Origin: 4572-123 sp002084545
GTDB lineage: Bacteria; Desulfobacterota; Desulfobacteria; Desulfobacterales; 4572-123
Assembly: GCA_029939715.1 (NCBI GenBank)
Contig: JAOZSJ010000015.1
Coordinates: 1-47,417 of the forward strand
Length of the DNA: 47,417 nt
Direction of reading: 5' to 3'
A program made the translations under genes and the position numbers. Below the pieces are notes generated by a model, which had not been told where the DNA came from, ran no database searches, and saw only the letters and a program-made list of their open reading frames with translations. Positions 43,090 to 47,417 of this stretch are shown here, piece by piece (the first letter of the stretch is position 1; each line of letters begins with the position of its first letter).

Positions 43090-44034
43090 TCAGGTAAAAA
43101 CAGATCCCGGCTTTATGTTATGTCCGCGAAGGTAATCTCTGATATGAAGCCGCTTGCCCGAGGCTCCCTGAATTTCACGGATACTCAGGGCTCCCCGGCC
43201 TGTTGCAATTCGCAGCTCATCGGAAAATCCCCGGATCACGGTTCCGGCAGCCTGAGTGCATTCCTGCTCTTTGGCCTTAGCCTTAAAGATTTTAAGCCGT
43301 TTATTATCCAGAAAGGCAAAGGCCCCGGGCCAGGGGGTCATACCGCGAATAAATGCTTCTATCAGTTGTGCCGGTTTGTTCCAGTCGATTCGGCCGTCGC
43401 TTTTTTTTAAAAGCGGGGCATAGGTGGCAAGGGCATGGTCCTGTGGACGGGGAACAATGGCATGGGATTTCAGCCCCGTGATGGTTTCGAGAAGCAATTT
43501 AGCGCCCATGGCAGCCAGGCGGTCATGCAGCGTGGCGGATGTGTCGTCGGGAGTAATGGCCGTTTTGGCGGTCATCAGAATATCACCGGTATCAAGTCCT
43601 TTGTCCATGAGCATGGTGGTGATGCCGGTTTCCTTTTCGTTGTTTATAAGAGCCCACTGAATCGGCGCCGGGCCCCTGTAGCACGGCAGCAGGGAACCAT
43701 GGATATTGACGGCTCCCAAGGGGGGAATATCGAGAAGTTCCCGTGGAAGTATCCGGCCCATGGCCACTACAACAAAGAGGTCCACTTCAAGCGCGCGTAT
43801 CCGGTTTACAAACGACGGGTCCTGAATTGATTGCGGCTGAGCCACCGACAGCCCCATCTCCAGGGCAGCAGTCTTCACCGGCGGCGGTGTGAGCTTGCGT
43901 CCCCGTCCCCTGGGCCGGTCGGGCTGGGTGACTACAAGTGCCACCTCATATCCGTTTTGATGTAATTTTTTAAGGGCTGGAACGGAAAAGTCCGGAGTTC
44001 CCATGAAAACTATTTTTAACTGTTTTGATTTCAT
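43090..44034 (-). CDS. fmt: Methionyl-tRNA formyltransferase
   Basis: 314 residues. Formylates initiator Met-tRNA using 10-formyltetrahydrofolate. Visible are F-M-G-T-P-D-F-S-V-P at the N-terminus, the S-L-L-P-x-x-R-G-P-A-P-I-Q-W-A catalytic segment with N-I-H-G upstream, and D-x-G-D-I-L. The C-terminal OB-like tRNA-binding domain begins near 210 (I-R-G-M-T-P-W-P-G-A). Its ATG overlaps the def stop by four bases, so the two are translationally coupled. Confidence 0.97.
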   Translation of the reverse strand: MKSKQLKIVFMGTPDFSVPALKKLHQNGYEVALVVTQPDRPRGRGRKLTPPPVKTAALEMGLSVAQPQSIQDPSFVNRIRALEVDLFVVVAMGRILPRELLDIPPLGAVNIHGSLLPCYRGPAPIQWALINNEKETGITTMLMDKGLDTGDILMTAKTAITPDDTSATLHDRLAAMGAKLLLETITGLKSHAIVPRPQDHALATYAPLLKKSDGRIDWNKPAQLIEAFIRGMTPWPGAFAFLDNKRLKIFKAKAKEQECTQAAGTVIRGFSDELRIATGRGALSIREIQGASGKRLHIRDYLRGHNIKPGSVFT

Positions 44035-44540
44035 TTTGTCTTTAGCTGTTTTTTTATCCTGCGGGCATAAAGCTGGCGTTTCAGGGAACTGATGCGGTCG
44101 ATAAAAAGGATGCCGTTCAAATGATCGATCTCGTGTTCCAGGATAACCGACAGAAAGTCACGGGTTTCAATATGCACAGGCTTGCCGTTCCGGTCCACGC
44201 CTTCAACGATAACCGCTTCCGACCGCCGGACATCGGCCCTGAAATCCGGAACGCTCAGGCATCCTTCGTTTTCAGACAGTTGGGTACCTTCCCTGGCAAT
44301 AATGACGGGATTTATCAGAACACCGGGTTCACGCTTTTCAACTCCGGCCGTGGGGTCATAAACAATGATGCTTTTGTCGATGCCGGCCTGGATAGCTGCC
44401 AGACCCACTCCAGGCGCCTGGTACATGGTTTCGATCAGATTGTTGATTATCTGCTGGATTGAGTCGTCAATATTTTCAACAGGTTTTGTGGGCTGCTTAA
44501 GAAAATTATCCGGGAACGTTACAATATCCAATATTGTCAT
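44031..44540 (-). CDS. def: Peptide deformylase
   Basis: 169-residue metalloenzyme removing the formyl group from new proteins. All three motifs are intact: G-V-G-L-A-A-I-Q-A-G, E-G-C-L-S-V-P (metal cysteine), and H-E-I-D-H-L-N-G (two metal histidines and catalytic glutamate). Paired with fmt, the enzyme that adds the formyl group. A heptamer repeat array lies just upstream of its leader. Confidence 0.97.
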   Translation of the reverse strand: MTILDIVTFPDNFLKQPTKPVENIDDSIQQIINNLIETMYQAPGVGLAAIQAGIDKSIIVYDPTAGVEKREPGVLINPVIIAREGTQLSENEGCLSVPDFRADVRRSEAVIVEGVDRNGKPVHIETRDFLSVILEHEIDHLNGILFIDRISSLKRQLYARRIKKQLKTK

Positions 44541-44575
44541 TGTATTATGCCTCTTTACCTTTCGTCTTCGATCTT

Positions 44576-44600
44576 CAGCTATCAGCTATCAGCTATCAGC
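44576..44600. repeat. Heptamer tandem repeat between def and the flippase-like gene
   Basis: Three perfect copies of CAGCTAT (44576-44596) plus four bases of a fourth. It overlaps the last codons of the flippase-like gene (stop at 44589), so a change in copy number would alter that protein's C-terminus. Confidence 0.75.
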
Positions 44601-45692
44601 CTTCACCCTTGGACATTCAACTTCCGTCTCTTTCCCATAACTGACCTTCAGAATATTTATACCGGTGGCCACGGCGGAGCCAAACCCGATCAGGATGATC
44701 GGAAACATCTGTACCGCGTGGTTAGCCAGGGTATAGCCGGCCGCGTGGCTGGTTGATATGCCGAACAGGGTCAGAGCAAAAATGCCGCCTGCCTCCCACA
44801 GCCCCCAGAATCCCGGCACCGAGGGAAGTGCAATAAAAAAACAGACTATAATCATAACACCCGAGATTTCAAGAAAAGACAGTGCAACTCCAGGACAACC
44901 CAGGGACATGGTGTAATATGAAAAAGCACTGAGACCCCATATAATTGATGAAAGGCCAATGCACACGCCTATTTTTTCAGGGTGTTTCAGCAGTTCGAAA
45001 CCGTCTGACAGATGATCCACGAGCCCGGAAAGGGGTGTGCATATTTTCAGTTTGATTTTTTCCCTGGCCTCCGATCCGGTCCAGAAGAATATTGCCGGGA
45101 TCATTTGTATCAGTTTTTTTATCAGGCGTCTGGATTTTTCAATCGTCAGCATAACTATTCCGGCAATCAGGAGGATGCTGAGTTTTCCCATGCCGGTACC
45201 AACGGAAATAAGGGTTTCTCTATTTAAATGAAATTTTCCGAACGTCATTTCAAGATCCGGATCGATTTCAATCGTGGTCAGCACAAATGCAAAAAAAACA
45301 ATCAACAGCATAAAATCAAATATTCTTTCGGCTGCCACTGTTGCCAGACCGGTGGAAAAGGGGACCTGTTCGTTTTTCTGCAAAATGACCGGCCGGGCTA
45401 CTTCGCCTGCACGTCCGGGCAATATGCAGTTTATCATAAAACCGATCATCAGGGGATGAAATGCCTGCAGGAAACCTATTTTCCGTGTCGACCCGACGAT
45501 GACCTGCCAGCGTATCGCTCTTAATACAAAGCATAAAACAACTATCAGGACCGAGATGGTCGTCCAGAAGCCGTCAATGGCGCTCATATAGGCGCTTAAT
45601 TCATCAAACGGTACGTTTTTAAAGGCAAAATAAAGTGATGCAAAGGATATAACGATTCCCAGTGACAGAGATATGAAAACCTTTTTTTTCAT
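44589..45692 (-). CDS. Lysylphosphatidylglycerol synthase TM/flippase-like membrane protein (AglD/UPF0104)
   Basis: 367 residues with about eight membrane helices. The family pattern is visible: an N-terminal helix followed by F-A-F-K-N-V-P, then A-I-R-W-Q-V-I-V-G, I-L-P-G-R-A-G-E-V-A-R-P-V-I-L (the G-R-x-G-E-x-x-R core), and A-A-E-R-I-F-D. These proteins are linked to lipid or lipid-linked sugar translocation; the substrate here is unknown. The frame extends to 45734, but the leading residues come from the heptamer-repeat leader; the ATG at 45692 (M-K-K-K-V-F-I-S) starts a natural membrane protein. It lies between ribF and def. Confidence 0.85.
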   Translation of the reverse strand: MKKKVFISLSLGIVISFASLYFAFKNVPFDELSAYMSAIDGFWTTISVLIVVLCFVLRAIRWQVIVGSTRKIGFLQAFHPLMIGFMINCILPGRAGEVARPVILQKNEQVPFSTGLATVAAERIFDFMLLIVFFAFVLTTIEIDPDLEMTFGKFHLNRETLISVGTGMGKLSILLIAGIVMLTIEKSRRLIKKLIQMIPAIFFWTGSEAREKIKLKICTPLSGLVDHLSDGFELLKHPEKIGVCIGLSSIIWGLSAFSYYTMSLGCPGVALSFLEISGVMIIVCFFIALPSVPGFWGLWEAGGIFALTLFGISTSHAAGYTLANHAVQMFPIILIGFGSAVATGINILKVSYGKETEVECPRVKADS

Positions 45693-45700
45693 AGAAAACC

Positions 45701-45728
45701 CAACAGTCAACAGCCAACAGCCAAAGCC
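45701..45728. repeat. Heptamer repeat between ribF and the flippase-like gene
   Basis: Four seven-base units CAACAGT, CAACAGC, CAACAGC, CAAAGCC follow each other just upstream of the flippase-like start and end three bases from the ribF stop (45731). It is the same style of filler as at 44576-44600. Confidence 0.7.
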
Positions 45729-45730
45729 CA

Positions 45731-46663
45731 TCAACCCAGAATATTACGCGCTTTGATGATATCTTTTTTGATTTGTTCTGAAAGTTCGGCAATATTTGCA
45801 AATTTTATTTCATCCCGAATGCGCTGGATAAAATTGACACGGATTTTTTTTCCGTACAGGTCTTTGTCAAAATCGAGAATATGAACTTCAACGGTGAGGA
45901 TATGATCATCAAAGGTGGGACTGTATCCTATATTGGCAACGCCCTTGAGTCTTTCGCCGTTGAATTGTACCGTCACCGCATAGATGCCTATCTTGGGGCA
46001 CAGTTCATCATGCAGGTTAATGTTGGCGGTGGGAAATCCAAGCAGTTTTCCGCCCCTGTTGCGGCCTTTGACAACCGTTCCGCGGATCTGGTAAAAGCGA
46101 CCCAGAAGCTTACGCGCCTCGGCCACCCTGCCTGCCATTACGAATTTGCGAATGCCCGTGCTGCTGATTCTGTCCGGGAGTGCGTCCGCCATTTTGATCC
46201 AGTTGGGAATGATGACTTCAAAATTAAATTCGGTTGCCAGGGCTTTCAGCATTTCAAGGCTGCCTTCCCGTTTTTTACCGAATGTATAGTCGCGGCCCAC
46301 GACAATGGCCCTGGCCCCGATCCGGCTTACAATGATATCCCTGATAAATGACAGGGCCGTAATATCTGCAAATTCCGGTGTAAACGGCACGCAGATCAAA
46401 ACATCGATGCCCGAGCTTTCTATCAGCTCTACTTTCTGTTCATACAGGGTGATCAGCGGTGGATATCCGTTCGGCTTTAAAACCCGGATGGGGTGGGGTT
46501 CGAAAGTCATGGCTACCGAGGTGCCGTCGATACTGTCGGCTTTTTCTATCACTTCATGAAAAAGTGACTGGTGCCCCAGGTGGACACCATCAAAATTTCC
46601 TATTGTAATAACGGCATTTTTAAAAGGTTGTGTTATGTCTTCAATTCGTTCGATAAGATTCAT
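45731..46663 (-). CDS. ribF: Bifunctional riboflavin kinase/FAD synthetase RibF
   Basis: 310 residues if begun at the ATG at 46663; an in-frame TTG/GTG pair extends it to 46681. The N-terminal nucleotidyltransferase shows I-G-N-F-D-G-V-H-L-G-H and V-V-G-R-D-Y-T-F-G-K, with I-S-S-T-x-I-R ending the FAD synthetase half. The C-terminal kinase has G-T-V-V-K-G-R-N-R-G and L-G-F-P-T-A-N-I, the flavokinase ATP/flavin site. Makes FMN and FAD from riboflavin. It heads the leftward housekeeping cluster and diverges from tRNA-Leu. Confidence 0.96.
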   Translation of the reverse strand: MNLIERIEDITQPFKNAVITIGNFDGVHLGHQSLFHEVIEKADSIDGTSVAMTFEPHPIRVLKPNGYPPLITLYEQKVELIESSGIDVLICVPFTPEFADITALSFIRDIIVSRIGARAIVVGRDYTFGKKREGSLEMLKALATEFNFEVIIPNWIKMADALPDRISSTGIRKFVMAGRVAEARKLLGRFYQIRGTVVKGRNRGGKLLGFPTANINLHDELCPKIGIYAVTVQFNGERLKGVANIGYSPTFDDHILTVEVHILDFDKDLYGKKIRVNFIQRIRDEIKFANIAELSEQIKKDIIKARNILG

Positions 46664-46844
46664 ATCAATGGTATCCACCAAAGTACCGCAATTGTGCTTT
46701 TCCGGCCCTTTCAGCCCTCGGTCTGAACAGCTTCAGTCTGATTGCCGGAGCAGTTACCTTGTTTTTTAGTTAGAAACAGCCATGTGCTCCTATGCCCAAT
46801 CCATAATAAATTAAAACAAAAATTTAAAAATGCAATAAATTGGC

Positions 46845-46873
46845 TTGACATCAAAATTAAAATCACATATGTA
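46845..46873 (+). promoter_or_regulatory. Probable sigma-70 promoter of tRNA-Leu
   Basis: A consensus -35 TTGACA (46845-46850) is followed after 17 bases by TATGTA (46868-46873), a weak -10. Transcription would start about 40 bases before the mature tRNA. A second AT-rich -10-like word lies too close to the tRNA to be used. Confidence 0.5.
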
Positions 46874-46922
46874 GAGCACCTTTCGAGGGAAAGCAATATT
46901 TAATTTCACTCTGATAAAATAT

Positions 46923-47009
46923 GCCGAAGTGGCGGAATTGGTAGACGCGCTAGGTTCAGGGTCTAGTCAGGGTTCCCTGGTGGGAGTTCGAGTCTCCCCT
47001 TCGGCACCA
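46923..47009 (+). tRNA. tRNA-Leu (anticodon CAG)
   Basis: 87 nucleotides including an encoded CCA end. The acceptor stem GCCGAAG (46923-46929) pairs with CTTCGGC (46999-47005), followed by A and CCA. The anticodon loop TTCAGGG carries CAG and reads CUG codons. A long variable arm (about GTCAGGGTTCCCTGGT) and the T-loop GTTCGAGTC are typical of class II tRNA-Leu. Confidence 0.97.
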
Positions 47010-47019
47010 TAAAAAAAAC

Positions 47020-47055
47020 AGGGAGTTACAGCGATTAGCTGAACTCCCTTTTTTA
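47020..47055 (+). terminator. Rho-independent terminator after tRNA-Leu
   Basis: AGGGAGTT-A-CAGC and GCTG-AACTCCCT form a 12-bp stem with one bulged A and a five-base loop (GATTA), followed by six Ts. It lies ten bases past the tRNA 3' end. Confidence 0.9.
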
Positions 47056-47211
47056 TTGGTCAAATTGCTGGCGAAAGAATAGTGATAATTTGACAAAATT
47101 TAGTAAAAACTGTCAGTAGTGTCCGGTTAGGTTCTTGCATGCGTTGCATGCATTTAAAAAAATAAAAAAAATTAAATTTTTCTCTTGACAATTAAACGAA
47201 AAATTTTCGCG

Positions 47212-47243
47212 CTCCTTGTAATATTAACTGTTATTACAAGGAG
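47212..47243 (+). promoter_or_regulatory. Inverted repeat masking the transposase Shine-Dalgarno
   Basis: CTCCTTGTAATA (47212-47223) is the exact reverse complement of TATTACAAGGAG (47232-47243), with an eight-base loop. The right arm contains AAGGAG, which lies eight bases before the ATG at 47252. In mRNA reaching through the left arm the ribosome site would be paired; a transcript starting inside the repeat would leave it free. Confidence 0.72.
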
Positions 47244-47251
47244 TTATGCTT

Positions 47252-47417
47252 ATGCCGCGATCATTTAAACCGTACCAAAAAAAACTTTGTTCTGATTCAT
47301 TTTTTCAATTTTTACAGCCAGTTGGAAATATTCTTCCACAGGCACCTGTACTAAAACCCCGTGGAGACAGGCCGCTCAAAATGACCTTCGAAGATCAACT
47401 CAAAATACTGATTTTCT
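47252..47417 (+). CDS. IS4-family-like transposase, N-terminal fragment (cut by window edge)
   Basis: 55 codons are visible, beginning M-P-R-S-F-K-P-Y-Q-K-K-L and including L-K-P-R-G-D-R-P-L-K-M-T-F-E-D-Q-L-K-I-L. The last part resembles the start of the N-terminal DDE-transposase domain in IS4-type elements; the catalytic residues lie outside the window. A second in-frame ATG at 47246 is too close to the Shine-Dalgarno (two bases), so 47252 is preferred. Confidence 0.7.
   Translation, partial: MPRSFKPYQKKLCSDSFFQFLQPVGNILPQAPVLKPRGDRPLKMTFEDQLKILIF

Larger units (their letters stand above)
47118..47417 (+). mobile_element. Left end of an IS4-like insertion sequence (right part outside window)
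   Basis: The word AGTGTCCGGTTAGG at 47118-47131 resembles the terminal inverted repeat of a group of IS4-family elements (ISPepr1-like, from memory). It is followed by an AT-rich leader, a consensus-like TTGACA at 47185-47190, an inverted repeat and the start of a transposase gene. The element sits about 60 bp past the tRNA-Leu terminator. The other end and target duplication are not visible. Confidence 0.65.

Noticed and set aside
1..47417. CRISPR arrays, riboswitches and rRNA genes
   Set aside because: No regularly spaced direct repeats of 23-40 bases and no rRNA sequence were seen; the leader before ribF shows no recognisable FMN riboswitch.

Overview
The window reads as a Gram-negative, probably anaerobic deltaproteobacterial chromosome of the Desulfobacterales (Thermodesulfobacteriota) type. 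This rests on gene style: an Mla-type lipid ABC transporter whose permease carries a STAS domain, lipoproteins with clear lipoboxes, short cysteine-rich proteins, and a large type VI secretion (T6SS) locus. The taxonomic call is an inference; no 16S gene is present. Nearly every gene lies on the minus strand. The exceptions are one protein gene inside the T6SS locus, a tRNA-Leu, and the start of an insertion sequence at the right edge.

Layout. Positions 1-858 hold a GIY-YIG/DUF4357 protein, cut by the window edge. Next come glnS (1049-2779) and a small protein made of two helix-turn-helix-like repeats (2911-3345). An Mla-type operon follows (permease, ATPase, MCE-domain protein, auxiliary lipoprotein; 3392-7038), preceded by a 59-residue four-cysteine protein (7141-7320). 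The T6SS locus spans about 7.6-41.5 kb. The right end is a housekeeping cluster transcribed leftward: ribF, a flippase-like membrane protein, def, fmt, rsmB. Diverging from it are tRNA-Leu(CAG) and an IS4-like element.

The T6SS locus has two blocks. The core block (20.5-41.5 kb, minus strand) runs in transcription order: a zinc-ribbon scaffold-like protein, a stand-alone relative of the TagH C-terminal domain, tssJ, tssK, tssL, tssM, tagF, tagJ, tssA, tssB, tssC, tssE, tssF, tssG, clpV/tssH, hcp. That is a complete envelope complex, baseplate, sheath, tube and recycling ATPase. The cargo block (7.6-19.5 kb, minus strand) holds a cysteine-cluster protein, a fused TssB-TssC protein, vgrG, a membrane-anchored unknown, a DUF2169-pentapeptide fusion, a second pentapeptide protein, DUF3540, a DUF4150 PAAR-like tip, and a second tssJ. 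Between the blocks, on the plus strand, sits an unknown gene (19702-20451) whose protein has almost no lysine.

The most unusual points are these. (1) The second, fused sheath protein lacks the C-terminal part that the normal TssC has. (2) The first protein of the core block has a disordered-looking tail with five E-T-hydrophobic repeats that look like phosphothreonine/FHA ligands, yet the window has no FHA domain, kinase or phosphatase. (3) Two close tssJ paralogues, in direct orientation, bracket about 30 kb. (4) The plus-strand gene has a deviant composition. (5) The transposase Shine-Dalgarno lies inside a perfect 12-bp inverted repeat.
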